A DNA stretch of 64,000 nucleotides, from NCBI GenBank assembly GCA_002749535.1, contig MZZL01000034.1:135913-199912 (forward strand). The letters are read 5' to 3'. The DNA is from Apophysomyces variabilis (lineage: Eukaryota; Mucoromycota; Mucoromycetes; Mucorales; Mucoraceae). Positions 34,974-46,979 of the stretch are shown here, piece by piece. Made by a program: the position numbers and the translations under genes. How positions within the stretch are numbered: the stretch's first letter is position 1; every line of letters begins with the position of its first letter. The notes beneath the pieces were generated by a model. It was given only the letters and a program-made list of their open reading frames with translations. It had not been told where the DNA came from and did no database searches.

Positions 34974-37028
34974 TTATTTTAATTCACGACAAAGAACGAC
35001 GACGTCTCCTCGTCGCCTGGTATCATCATGAAAATGGCTATTGAAAAACCGCCGACATTCTTGGAATCCCTTCTTTTGCAAAGCATCAGCCACTGTACCA
35101 TTGGATAACAGATGGTCAAACATAATAAAGTGCGACGGCCAACGCGCCATGCGGTTCAGTGAGGAAAGAGGGTCAAGGTAAAACTGATCGGCTTCATCGA
35201 CATAATCGGCTTGTCCTTCCAAAGGAGGTTCACAGGTCAAGAACCACATGGTCATGTCAGGTCGATGCACGACCGATTGCCAAGGTGTGGAATGACAAGG
35301 CATAAGGACGCCTACGGAGATATTGGAAGGTTGATTTCGAAGCCAGAGCATCGCATCGACTACCCCACGTTGATGCCAGAGTGAGAGATACACGGCCATT
35401 GGAAGTTGTGTTAAAACAAGACCTACAAGAAGAAGGTTGCGGTACCGTCGTCGTCGCGAAGATAGTAGCTGGGAAAGACCATGGGCTGCAAAGATGAGCA
35501 ATACGGGGAAGATGGGGTAGATGAATCGAAATTCTTTGTGGGATAACAGACTGTAAACCAGGACAACCCACGCCACAAGGTATCTCAATGACCGTATCCG
35601 TTGGGCATAGTTGCTCTTTTCATCCGACTGATACGTGTCTAAGAGAAGCAATGGCAGGAAAGTCGTCATGATGACAGGGATGCCTTGGGAGAGATACCAA
35701 TGCCAAGGATGGGATCCATAGAACAAGGAAATAGAGGCTAGCACATTGACCTTGAAAAAGTTAAGTGGAGCCAGAACAAGAGGAAAGAATTGGCCCGTGT
35801 AGATCTTCGTGTCAAGTAAAGTATTGCCGATCACAGCCAATCCACTGGCGAAAAACAAACGAATGAGAACAAGGTCAAACTCCCTTTTTGCCTGTTTCTC
35901 TTTGTCTCAACCTACACGATCAGCATAGCATTGGTCATGATTTGAAGGCGATAATTGGGAGTATGAATCAACAATTGGATACCAAGGAAGGCCCAAATCA
36001 GACCATTGGTGGGTCGCATAAGACATGCCAAGGACGCCCATCCCAGGGCCATTCGAAAATGCCTATAGAACATAAGGATTCTTATTCGTTTTATATGTCT
36101 CCTTTTTCCTTGTCCTCACCTAATGGTGCGTTTGTCTGCACCAAAGGATTCTACACCTGGAAATGGCCAATAATTGAGAGCCACAATGGTCAGGACCATT
36201 TCCATGGCGTTCGAAAGCGTCCGCCCGGCCATAAAGAAATGATACCATGAACATAGGGTAAGAAAAAGCTATCTCATTAAAAAAAGGAAAAAGAAAAAAG
36301 AAATTCAACATCTTAAGATTTAGCACTTTGGATGCCTCATGGAATTTCCTCGTGTGGGAGGGTTGGGGGGAGATAGAGAGCCTGCTCAATGGAACGTACA
36401 ATATACGGTGCAATGGCATCACCAACCACCTTTTTAGCCAATGTATAGGTTCCATAATCGCCTACAGCAGCCAGTATGCCTTGAATGTATTTCGGTAGGG
36501 ATATCTTTTTTTATACCAGAAGAAAAAAAAAAGATATTCAGACAAATTCCCCTATTGCAAATCTCTCTTCCTTTTTCCCGTTTTTGTTTTAGTCGAATGC
36601 TTACCAAGAGACTAGTATGGTCCAAATGAAACCAATCCAACAGACGGTAAAGAAAGGCAAAGAAAAGAGGATGTAAATAACTTCGAATTTGTCGTTGCCA
36701 TTCCCAGGTAACATAGCCATAAGTAAAAAGAAATGGAGTTTGTTAAGGACAAAGATCCTATGATGCTTTAAGCCCGAAAATAAGAGAAATTAGGAAAATA
36801 AAAAGGATATCCATAGACCATATGATGGGCTACTTCTTGTGCCTGCCAGTATTCGTCGGGATTGTCATACGTCTTTGTCATGGTAACATTGATCAGGCGA
36901 AACACAAGACAAATCACAAACACGAACATACGTGATGTGCTGGTCGATCGCCGATCAGCCAACATCGGTAATGATGTAGCCTTATCATCGATCGATCGTC
37001 TGCGTTGCCGAAAGGTAGATTCGGTCAT
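34974..37028 (-). CDS. GPI10: GPI mannosyltransferase III, PIG-B/Gpi10 (GT22), 535 aa
   Basis: Six exons: 37028-36811, 36722-36605, 36504-36400, 36268-36120, 36062-35916, 35844-34974. Exon junctions are all in phase. The GT22 signature near the N-terminus is FRLINVTMTKTYDNPDEYWQ, AQEVAHHMVYGYGYVTWEW. Later come SWYHFFMAGRTLSNAMEMVL, ASLACLMRPTNGLIWAF, SISLFYGSHPWHWYLSQGIP, HKEFRFIYPIFPVLL, and the PIG-B-type end PCHSTPWQSVVHRPDM with YVDEADQFYLDPLSSLNRM. It adds the third mannose to the GPI anchor precursor in the ER lumen and has many membrane spans. Length is near the human 554 aa. The first intron is of the AT-AC type (see separate entry). The exon 3 acceptor follows an A-run and is the weakest site. 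Confidence 0.93.
36723..36810 (-). other. U12-type AT-AC intron in the PIG-B gene
   Basis: The 88-nt intron starts ATATCCTTT, the exact U12 5' splice-site consensus, has GTCCTTAAC at 36750-36742 as branch site (consensus TTCCTTRAC) and ends in AC about 20 nt after the branch A. Splicing joins ..VYGYG to YVTWEW, the conserved GT22 block. No GT-AG pair in this stretch keeps that block. Confidence 0.85.
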
Positions 37029-37475
37029 TCAGTTGTGCCTTCTTAGAAAAAGGAAAGAGAGCGAACAAAATAGGCATTATTCATTCAGTCTCCAGCAAAG
37101 CGGCATTTCCGTGTAAAGTCACGCCGCGCTTTCCCTATCAACCATCACTCACCCTTTTTTTTGCCCCGCTCCAAACAGAAGACATTTGTTTTTATTAACA
37201 AAACAAGGAAAAAAAAAAGAAACCGGAAGAAAGAAAACAAACATTGCATGGAATGGAGAATATACAGTTGAATGCATAAATAGAGAGAAAATTTTGCAAT
37301 CTCTTTTACAAGGGAAAAAAGAAAAAGAAAAAGAGAAAAAAAAACAAAAGGATTACTTGAATCAACACGGTAGTTTTTAAGGGAAGAATAAGAGAATGAT
37401 AAAGAAACTGTACCTTTTTCTTTCTTTTTTTTTGGTCTCTCTTTCTTTCTTTCTTCTTTCTTTTTTTGGGAATTA
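37029..37475. other. Intergenic between PIG-B start and PUF stop
   Basis: Mixed A-rich and T-rich low complexity (37190-37470), expected for the PUF 3' UTR and the PIG-B promoter. No gene supported. Confidence 0.55.
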
Positions 37476-40400
37476 TCAGTTCGTTTTGATATTCTTTTCC
37501 ATAGCAACGATTTCCGCCACCAAAGCTTTGTAGCCAGGACCTTGCAGATCGTCAAGTAATGGCAGGATCAGATATGCCAACTGTGATTTGTCTGCTGCTG
37601 ACACATGGGAGCTATGCAACACCTTTTGTAGAAAACTAGGTCCACGCACTTGTTCCGCTAGAATTTCTTCCAAGTTGTCCTGATCTAGCAGATTGTTCAA
37701 AATCATTCGCTGTGCTTCCGGATCCACACTTTGATTAATTAATTTCAAAGCTATTTGTGAACCCAATTTGTGCACTGCAAGCTGAGTTATTCGGGGCACA
37801 AGGCGATGGGCAATCAAATGCAATCGGTTTTGTAATACGGGCGCATCAATTAGCCATGAAAGTAACAACACACCATTGGCATTCGTCGATAGGAAATCAA
37901 TGTTTTGCAGAAAACTAGCAGCAACCAATAGCTAATCGCAACATAAGATCAGGACTCAATCGATAGAAACCATGATGATGCTGGTCTCTTACCTGTTGAT
38001 GAACAGTTGTGTGCTGATTTTCCAGAGTACCCCGTACGGCTCTCGCGCCGAACCGTCCCTGGGCGATCATTTGCAATTTTCCAACAATGGCATTAAATAT
38101 GAACTGATTATGTGCTTCTTTCAACCGTAAGCAGCATTGCACTGCATAATTCCCGAATTGATCCAAAAGCAAAGGCGGAACATACGGTTGCAGATGGTGG
38201 CATACTAAATGAATCTACATAATTTTTCAAAAGTCGTTGATTCCTGTTCGTTAGATCTGGTTTCCTTTCCAAACCGTGTACGAATTACCTGTTCTGCGGT
38301 TTTGACCGTATCAATGATCTTTTGTGCAGCCCAAGTACCATTCTTGTGCACACTTAGAGATGCCAGATGAGGTGCAACAATGCGGAGCATTTTCGTCTTC
38401 ATTTCCTCGGTACATTTCTCGAAAAATCGCTGCACGACGGTATTACCAATATAATCTATACAACGAAAGAAAACAGTTCAATCTGTGTGCCCCTTCCTAG
38501 TGATCTATCGTCGTACCGCTGCTAAGCTCAGCCATTTGTTCCAAATATTCAGAAGCAATGCTGTCCACTTCGCTCGTTTTTATATTACTACTATCCAGTT
38601 TCTTTCTGATTTCCCGCAAACGGCCCGTATCGATCGTGTTGTCTGCGCTTAACTCCGGTACTGGAGGGATAGAATCACAGTACCTCGAGCTCGACATTTT
38701 GAACGCTGCAAACGCATAACCCATCCATCAGCATTTTACATCGTGAATTTTGCATTTTGATCCTTACTTTCTATCAAACCATAGGCTTCATCTTCAACGT
38801 CGAATTGCTGCATGATCTCCCATAAACCGTTCAACCATGCGTCTTCCTCGTCATCTTCCTCTCTATCTCCTCGTGCCTTCGAACCAGGGCTGCTTGATTG
38901 AGAAGTTTTCATGGGAGGAACCCTAGCAAATCCGGCTCGGACACCTGCAAAACTTTGGCCAGCAATTTCTTTTTTCACGAGGGCGTCTCGAGCAGCGACA
39001 GCATTCTCAACATGTTCAAAATTGACAAAGGCGCAGTTTTTGTGGGATAATACACGCACAGATTCCACTGCACCATAGGGAGAAAACAATTGTCGGATTT
39101 TGGTCGGGTTCATACCAGAAGGAATATTTCCAAGCCCTAGCCGATCATGCAAACGAAAAACGAAAATAAGCTTAACAACATACGATGATTCAATGGCTTT
39201 GCTTACATAATGCGCGTGTGGGCTGTACAGTGTTTGTTTCAGGCAACACGGTATCCGCTCTGCCAAAGCCAACGCGCACAATACAGCCACCTATTCGCCC
39301 ACCGAGCCGTCCCAGCACCTCTTCTTTGGCCCGAACCGCATCTTCTAATTGAAAAAAGTTGACAAAGGCGCATTCTTTTTCCAAGAGTAACCGGACACTT
39401 TCAATCGGACCAAAAGCGGAAAACGTCTTTGTCAGCGTCTCTACCGATATAGAAGCATCAATGTTGCCAATCCAAAGAGACCGTGCAACAGTCTGCGTAG
39501 GAGAACTGGTGGAAGGCATCAAAGGTGCATTATGACTACGAAGAGTGGGAGTGGATTGACTAGGATGCAAATAGGGCTAAGTGGGGGTTGGAGCCCCCAA
39601 TGGTTAACGCCATTTTGGGGGAAAAAACATCAGAAATGGCATTAAATATTTACCTCTTCTGAGCTATTTTGGGTTGTGGCTCCGTTCAGGACTGGATCTT
39701 TCGTTACAACTCGATCGGGAAATATATTAGCAAGTAATTCAGAATCACCAAGTGAGAGTGGAACCGTGCCTAAGGGCGTATTCTTATCAAATTCACCATC
39801 ATCATCTCTTAAAGGTTCTAAAGGTGTTCTCTGTGTACGCCATAATGGTGGTGTGTGTGGATAGTCCATTCGGCCCATGCTAGATGCTCTTGGTCGATTC
39901 TGACGCGTGGCATAATTTTCAAACGGGGCGTAGGATTTCGTCATTGACATCGTACGCGTTCTTGCCGTTGCCATTGGAGAAGACGAAGATTCAGGATACC
40001 TTGTTGCTCCATTGATGGTGTATGAGCGACTGCGATGTATGGATAAAAGAGGTCTGTTCGACATGTTGAATTCGGAGACACTATTGTTCGCACTTCCCAC
40101 CAACGTTTGCTCTTCATCCTCAAGACCCAACGATCGCAATGTACGCGCAATGGAAAGATCGCTATCAACGCGATAGAGTTGCTCCATGGACGAGGATGCA
40201 GATGAGGACCCATAAGCAGAGGATGTATGGTGGTGCATATTCTCTTCATTCCTATTCCATGAACGGCCAAATACGGAACTGTCAAAACCGAGATGCATCG
40301 GTTGCGGGGGAGGCAAATTAAGGGAACCAGAACGATGTCGACCAGCGTCTCTGATAGGCTGTAGAAATGGGGATCGGTGGGGTATTGGTTCGGGAATATG

Positions 40401-40706
40401 GGCGAGCGAGGGCATTGTCCCTGCTCGGGCTCGCCTTGCAGGGCCAACGTTGTCATCACTCGGATTTAGCAGCTCTCTGTTTGTTTGCTGATAGGCTGCC
40501 GGTGTTGGAAGTGTTGTCGCTGTCTTTGTTCGCGAAAAACTCAGTGGCATTGATAAAGAGGGGTCTAGAACCTGGTCCAAATAACTCGTTCCTGGGTGGA
40601 CATGGTCATTTTCTTCAAAAACGACGCCTAAATCTCTACATTGGGACGTCATTAAACATGTCCAACAGTGTTCGTTTTCAAGGTTTAACTTGCCTCGAAC
40701 TAGCAT
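37476..40706 (-). CDS. RRM + Pumilio (PUF) RNA-binding protein, Jsn1/Puf2 type
   Basis: Exons 40706-39654, 39576-39207, 39136-38768, 38705-38517, 38455-38289, 38214-37993 and 37931-37476 join in phase to 941 aa. Residues 1-380 are low complexity, rich in S, R and P. RRM1 (about 384-455): RSLWIGNIDASISVETLTKT, FSAFGPIESVRLLLEKECAF. RRM2 (about 474-545): WLGNIPSGMNPTKIRQLFSP, YGAVESVRVLSHKNCAFVNF. PUF repeats from about 660: DYIGNTVVQRFFEKCTEE, SLSVHKNGTWAAQKIIDT, LLLDQFGNYAVQCCLRLKE, GRFGARAVRGTLEN, LSTNANGVLLLSWLIDAP, LAVHKLGSQIALKLINQS. The RRM+PUF layout is that of yeast Jsn1/Puf2: 3' UTR binding and mRNA decay or localisation in the cytoplasm. The start is uncertain: a second ATG at 40649 and an upstream ATG frame at 40749 are alternatives. 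Confidence 0.9.
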
Positions 40707-40936
40707 AGGCGGCACCTGAATTATGACGAACTGAACCGGCTTCGTTCATCACGTCAAAAGAACGAAGATTCCGAAAAGTGTAAAAAGGCAGTTACGTTTT
40801 CTTCTGTTCGTTTTTTCCTGCTACTGTTCTCTCTGTCTCAGTTATTCTTTTTCTGCCGTTTAGTTTAGTTTTATTTTATAATACTAGAGAAAACTTGTGG
40901 GGTAAAAGCAGAAAAGAAAAAAGAAGGGGGAGAGGA

Positions 40937-40941
<5 letters not shown>

Positions 40942-40977
<36 letters not shown>

Positions 40978-41130
40978 GAGAGAGAAAACGAAGTCTAAAG
41001 CAAGGGAAAAAAAGGGGGTCGGCATATAACCTTCATTTTACAGTCACTCTTTACTTACACAGACACAGACACACACATACACACACACTCTCTCTCTTTC
41101 TGTGTGTGTATATATTATATGTATATAGAT
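40942..41130. repeat. GA, CA, CT and TG microsatellites upstream of the PUF gene
   Basis: A pure (GA) tract spans 40942-40967. About 90 bp on, a CA-rich tract (41057-41089) passes into CT (41089-41098), TG (41100-41109) and TA-rich repeats. They lie 240-420 bp upstream of the start codon at 40706, in the likely promoter or 5' UTR, so length variation could affect expression; that is inference. Confidence 0.85.
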
Positions 41131-42184
41131 GTGTCTGTGCCCATCATCCAATAAGTTTGAGTTCCACTTAAACCCCTTAAAGGAAAAAAAGCGTACCGGT
41201 TTATTGAAGACCGACTTCAGGAACGGTTCGCCCCCCTCATTTTCATTGTCAATCCTATTTTTAACGTTTCATATCACAAAAAAAGACAGATGCACTTCAT
41301 TAATCCATGCGCTGCACTGACTGGCCCTAACAAACTTTCTCCGATACCAACTAATTATCTCTACAAGGGAAGAATTAGATTATCTGAGATTCAAATCCGC
41401 GCAATGTTCCGTCTCCTGGAGATACAGTTGTAAGATCTTCACATCAGTATGCTTTCCAATCAACATGGCTAGTTAATGCATAAAACCCATGTTGAGATAA
41501 GATAGGACTACAATGTTTGGTCCAGTGGCGCTGATCCTAATTGAACGAAGTTGGTATGCATACTTCCAAAAGCTTTCTGTGAGTCCTGGTTTTTGTACAA
41601 TAGATCCATAACCCATGAGATCATGGAAGGTTTGAATGCAATGCCAAACGTTCTTTTCTGTTGAGGAAGATTCTATTAATGGGGGTTTGGGAAACACCAG
41701 AGTTGGAACAAAAACCACTATCTTCGTCTGCATCGTTCTTACTTCGTCACGATCATTGTACTTCTTAACGTCATTTTATCAAAATTCGGATGAATTCGGT
41801 TTTAGCGCGTGGCTCCCATTACATTTAACAAGCGCAGAGACGTGAATCGAGAATCACAATTTTGTAGATTATCATGGTCTTGATAGATACTTTTAGAGCG
41901 GTTTAGCAAGTAAGATACGTTTCCATATCTTTTCGCCGAAAAAAAAAGTTTAAAGCTTCAAAGGAAACTATAATATTATTCTCTATATTCATAATCTATC
42001 AATTCTTTTATGATGTAATGCTCAAGGATCAGAACGATGAATCTTCCGTTTTAGAAGCGGATGCGAAATCATAAAATAGCTTTGGTAGGGGTCTGTCGTA
42101 TTGTAGGAAAAAAAAAGGAAAGTTCTATTATCATCCCCGTGCAAATCCGCCACCCTTTAAACCTGACTCAAGAATAGTATCTAG
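41131..42184. other. Intergenic, no supported gene
   Basis: Between PUF promoter and HADH stop. Short ORFs only; no motif. Confidence 0.5.
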
Positions 42185-43565
42185 CTAGTACTTATATACA
42201 CCACGTCCATTCTTTCGACCCAACCATCCAGCATCAACGTATTTCTGAAGCAAAACAGCAGGACGATACTTGGAGTCGCCCGTGTTTTCGTGGAGCACCT
42301 TCATGATAGCCAAGCAAGTATCCAGACCAATAAAATCGGCTAACGTAAGAGGACCCATGGGCATGTTGGTTCCAAGCTTCATGGTGGTGTCGATATCTTC
42401 AGCACTTGCGAATTCCTGTTTGTTTCAATCTCCGTTAATATGGGAAAAGGAGTGAAGCTTCTTGCCCATCCTTCATCCTCCTCTAAAGGAGAACGTAGAG
42501 GACAAAGAAACAGCAGTCTACTACTACTTACACTTTCCAAAAGCATCATGGCTTCATTGATATAAGGCATAAGCAATCGGTTTGCCACAAAGCCAGGAAT
42601 ATCCTTTACAACAGTGCAAGTTTTACCCATTGATGTTGCCAAGGAACGTGTGGTTTCCAAAACTTCAGGACTGGTTGCCAATCCAGGGATGATCTCCACC
42701 AATTTCATGACAGGAACGGGGTTCATGAAGTGCATACCGATCACCTAATGGAAATAGAGTTTCTCTTTCAATCAATGGCTTTTTTTCTCTTTTTATCTCT
42801 CTGTGACACATATGCTTTAAACTCTCGATTCTCCTTTACCTTTTCTGCTCTTTTCGTAGCAGCAGCAATCTTCGTGATGCTGATACTGCTGGTGTTCGTA
42901 GCCAGAATAGCGTCCGCCTTACAGATAGAATCCAAATCACGGAAAATCGCTTTCTTAATCTCCAGATTTTCAGAGGCAGCCTCAATAACATAATCCACAT
43001 CAGCAAGAGCATTCAATGTGTTCGTCGTGGACACCAGTTCACGCGTCTCCTGTGCATGCTCGGCCGTAATCTTGGACTTGGCAATGTCCTTCTCCAGAAG
43101 CTTGTCTTTTTAAAACAAAATTATCGAAGTTTAATATAAACGCGTCTTTCCTCTAATAGGAGAAAGCTGAACTAAAACTTACTCATGAATTGGATTCCTT
43201 TGTCCGTTTGCTCTTTGTTGATATCCATCAAGACCACAGGTAACTTGGTCACATTGGCGGCAACGTAGGCAATACCGAGACCCATCTGGCCCGAGCCAAT
43301 CACACCCACACGCTTGATATGGTCAATTTTCCCCTACGAAAGAAGAAGAACTAAATGTATAAGAAAAAAGAGGACCTCTTAGATGCCAAAGGTAAAAACT
43401 TACTTGCGGAGCAGCGGAAGCAAGTCCTCGGAACTGAAACTGGCAATTTGAAAGCTTTAGCGACCGAGGGAAAAACGAAGAACATAGTAAAAAACGTTCA
43501 CTAAAAGATACCTGGGTAGCGCGAGTGACAGGGACGCGAATCATACGGCTGGTCAAGGACATCAT
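42185..43565 (-). CDS. HADH: Mitochondrial 3-hydroxyacyl-CoA dehydrogenase, 314 aa
   Basis: Six exons (43565-43512, 43433-43404, 43333-43183, 43105-42840, 42744-42532, 42415-42185). The N-terminus [27 protein letters not shown] is basic and Ser/Arg-rich, a mitochondrial presequence. The NAD-binding Rossmann motif [18 protein letters not shown] is at residues 37-54. Then [18 protein letters not shown] and the catalytic block [20 protein letters not shown] with the His172/Glu184 pair, then [20 protein letters not shown] and [19 protein letters not shown]. It oxidises L-3-hydroxyacyl-CoA in beta-oxidation with NAD. Length equals the animal HADH. Exon 2 could begin 6 nt upstream at a competing acceptor. 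The ATG doublet at 43565/43562 gives alternative starts. Confidence 0.95.
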
Positions 43566-44072
43566 TGTGGGAACAACGAATGAGAGAAAAAGAAAAGAGC
43601 AGTTGGGAAGCAATTGAACAAATCCAAAAGCTTGTGCTAGCGACGAACAGCCGCACGTGCCCGTGAGAAAAAGCACTTATAATTGTCGCTCCGCTTCATG
43701 GTTGCAATGGAGATCCCCACAGGAAAAAAGGGATCCCTCCATCCATTTCTGCTCAAACTTTATCATCATTGACCGTTTCTACAAATAATAGTATGCTTCA
43801 TGGTATCAATGACATCTATTGTTCGCTGTAGGACTATGTCTTGTCACTTCTATACAACATATCTTGATAGCTTGAATACACCTCACTATGTACCTACTTC
43901 ATCTCTATTTTTCTCTTTTTTTCTCCTTTTTTCTTCTGTTTCTTTTCATTTAATTGCATGCTGTATAAAAAATTTGTTAACTATCATCTATACAGTTTGT
44001 TCTCGTATCTAGGATGTGTCCGCAATCTACATGGTATTGTTATGTTGATCGATTGATTATGAAAGAAGGGGT
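43566..44072. other. Intergenic between HADH start and COQ1 stop
   Basis: No supported ORF; T-rich segment at 43900-43960. Holds the HADH promoter and the COQ1 3' flank. Confidence 0.5.
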
Positions 44073-45654
44073 TTAGGATCGTCTTGTCAACAACTTTTCT
44101 GTCAATTGTATCAATGCTAAACGTGCGTCGGAGGGTGGTAATTTCGAGATAGCTTCAATGGCAAGCGTACAGTGCTTTTCTGCCAACGCTGTTGTCTTCT
44201 TCAAACCATTACTACGGTATACTAATAATCGTGCCTATGGATCATATCAAAAAGAATCAGCAACATGTTCTTTAGAGATGATCACAGCTTTTTCTTTTCT
44301 GACCTTTTCAGCATCGCCATTCTCAGAGAATTTACGCTTGATCAATGGGCCCAGTTCGGGGAATTCTTCCCAAGCAAAAAGAACCGGTGCAGTGGCTAAT
44401 CCTAATTTCAAATCTGCACCAGCGGGCTTTCCAAGTTCGGCAGCGGATACAGTAAAGTCAAGCATATCATCCACCAACTGCAAGTAACAGTAAAGCCCAA
44501 TGAATGACGATTTCCCTTGTGAGACATGTCAAAGTCTTTTTTTTCCCAGAGGTTACCTGAAAGGCAAGTCCCAAGTTACGTCCAAAATCGTAGGCAATGC
44601 TTGTCACATCCGTTGTAGCGCCACCAAGTACGGCCGAAGCTTTACAACTTTGCGCGATAAGACTACCTGTTTTCATGTAGGTCTTCTCCATATAATAATC
44701 AAAAGTAGTTTGCTTCATCTTATCGCCGTTCTTATCCAACGTGTTCTTGAGCTGCATGAATTCACCCTCAACCAAATTGGCAATACATGTAGCCATCAAC
44801 TCAATACATTCTGCGTTACGTAACCGTGCCAATGCCAATGATGCCCGAGCCAACAAGAAATCACCACCTAAAATAGCCATTTTGTTACCAAAACTCGCAT
44901 TGGCGGAAGGAAGGTTTCGGCGTGTTTCTGATGCGTCAATCACGTCGTCGTGCAGCAACGAAGCGGTGTGAATCATTTCAGTAATCTCGGCCAATCGTCG
45001 CTGAGTAGGTAAAATGGTGCAGCCTTGGTTGGTGATGGAAGGTGTATAGTGCGTCTCAGTATCAAATACATTGTCCTCAGTTATATTCTTTAGTCCATGG
45101 GAGATCGGCGTATCAATGGACTGATAATCGACATCCGTCAGCGGCAGGTTCTTGGGTGCAATGCTGGTGGCCTGCGCGATAAGCAAGACAAGTAAAGGAC
45201 GAACATGCTTTCCTTCACCACTGAAATAGTGTTTGGCAACGGTATTCAAAGACGGATGTGCGGTTCCAAGGAGTTTTCCAATATTACCTTTCAGCTCCCA
45301 CAACTCTTTACCGACAAGTTTTGCTGGGTCAATAACGCGATCGCCAGTGTCAGTATGTACAAGACTTTGCGCTTCACGAATAGCCTGATTCCAAGTTGTT
45401 GCTTCTCCCGAAAATGGCAGGGAATCGTCGGCAGGTTTGGTGACCTGACGCAGAGGTCCAGCATTGAGCACAGTGGCACGTAAAACGTTGAGTCCTTCAG
45501 CGATTTTGTTCAACGGCGATGTTTCGACCTCCTTTGCTTCAGCAGAAGCTTTGAATTGGGTTCTGGATGCATGATAATTGGCAACAAACGTTGTCCTTGC
45601 AATGGAAGGGCGGGTGTTCCGTATAACAGCTCGTGCACTCCGTAAAGATAACAT
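44073..45654 (-). CDS. COQ1: Trans-polyprenyl diphosphate synthase for ubiquinone (COQ1), 477 aa
   Basis: Exons 45654-44557, 44477-44304 and 44234-44073. An Arg-rich presequence (MLSLRSARAVIRNTRPSIAR) indicates mitochondria. The chain contains GEGKHVRPLLVLLIAQAT, the first aspartate-rich motif in HTASLLHDDVIDASETRR, the FGNKMAILGGDFLLARASL block, the second aspartate motif LVDDMLDFTVSA, and the family end ARLLVYRSNGLKKTTALAEK, ALIQLTEKLLTRR. It condenses isopentenyl diphosphate units into the long side chain of coenzyme Q at the inner membrane. Chain length is not predictable here. The second intron (GTCAGA...CCATAG) has an unusual donor but restores the conserved end. An insertion after LPLTDVDYQSID (about 30 residues) is longer than in many homologues. 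Confidence 0.95.
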
Positions 45655-46979
45655 TGTTTTTGCGTTTTAGCTCGTGGATTTTTTTCGGGGCCCTCAAAAT
45701 CACGACCGCGGTCGTGGCTCAGCGTTCCAATAGATGACAGTCACAATTATGCGCCTGTTCTGTCCTTCCCAGGAGCAGGTTACAACTTGGTTGGAATCAC
45801 CAAGATATCGCCATGTCAATTCACTGCTAAGGAATGATTATCATATGAGATTATTTTGAAATGTCTTTTTGTGTTGATAGATGAGGACAAATACGCCTAC
45901 TGGATGCTTGTCATGTCAAACATTGCACAGAAAGAACATAAACAATGCCGTGCTTCTACGTTAATTGTCTGTCTTATATTTGCACGAGATACAAACCGTG
46001 AGCGAATGAAACCAACCTGGCCATCCTGGGCTCACATAGCTTTGACGGTGGGAATTTAAAAGTTCAAGTCCCGCACCTGATCCAATGCGACAACTTCGGG
46101 CACCCTGTTTGTTATCCAACAAACCGAAATCTGGGGTTGAAAAGCACCATCAACAGAAGTTCCACCTCCATGATGCTCCAAATAAAATTCCTGATGCAAA
46201 TCTCTTTTATGCTTTGTGAAATCGTAATGGAACGGCCGATAGCGTTTGGTTATTCCCTAACAAGCGCGGTTCCACTGGGGCAGTGGATAGGACTTGTTCT
46301 CCCAATTTTTAAGCTGTCTTAGACGCCGATAGTCAAGGAGTTTCATATGATTATGTCAACAATCAGCGAGTCTTGGACACAAAAGATTACTGTAAAAGGG
46401 AAATGCGAAAGTCCCGAGGGCGCCACAAAAAGTTTCAAACCATCTGCAAGCCTATCAATCAAAAAACAAAAAAAAAAAGTAACCAATATGATGCATGCCA
46501 AGTATATCCTTCTATCAGTGATATTGATCCTATCAGTTAGTACTCAGTATGATACTAACATCATGCATTGTGTCAAAAAATAAGGATCAGTTTCAGCAAC
46601 TCGATTTTACATAAGACTGTTACTCTAGGCAAACCGAGAACAAGCAGGCCAGCATCAATGGCACTTTGTAGCAATGTGAAAATAAGTGATTTCCTTTATC
46701 TAATTTGATTTTATCTGTTTGTTTTTTTTTCCTTGTGAGGACCGTGTACTTTTGTAACCATTCGCTTCCCTGTTTCAGAATAGAGAAAATAAAAAAGGCG
46801 TGCACACAACGCCATCTACGGCTTCCCTATTCCGTTCGACCCAAAGAAAGGAGGAACTGAATTCTTTATAGAGACCCCAGCATTTTGTCTTCTTTCTATC
46901 TCATTTTCTTTTCTGTTTCTCTTTCTTTTCTTCTTTCTTGTATCTGCTTTTGATTTGCAAAAGAAAAAACTCTCACCTG
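45655..46979. other. Divergent intergenic, COQ1 and ELO promoters
   Basis: No supported ORF. C/T-rich tracts at 46880-46960 immediately before the ELO start are typical of fungal promoters. A B-box-like GTTCAAGTCCC near 46063 has no A-box or cloverleaf around it. Confidence 0.5.

Noticed and set aside
46010..46085. tRNA gene suggested by GTTCAAGTCCC
   Set aside because: No acceptor stem pairing or A-box at the right distance.
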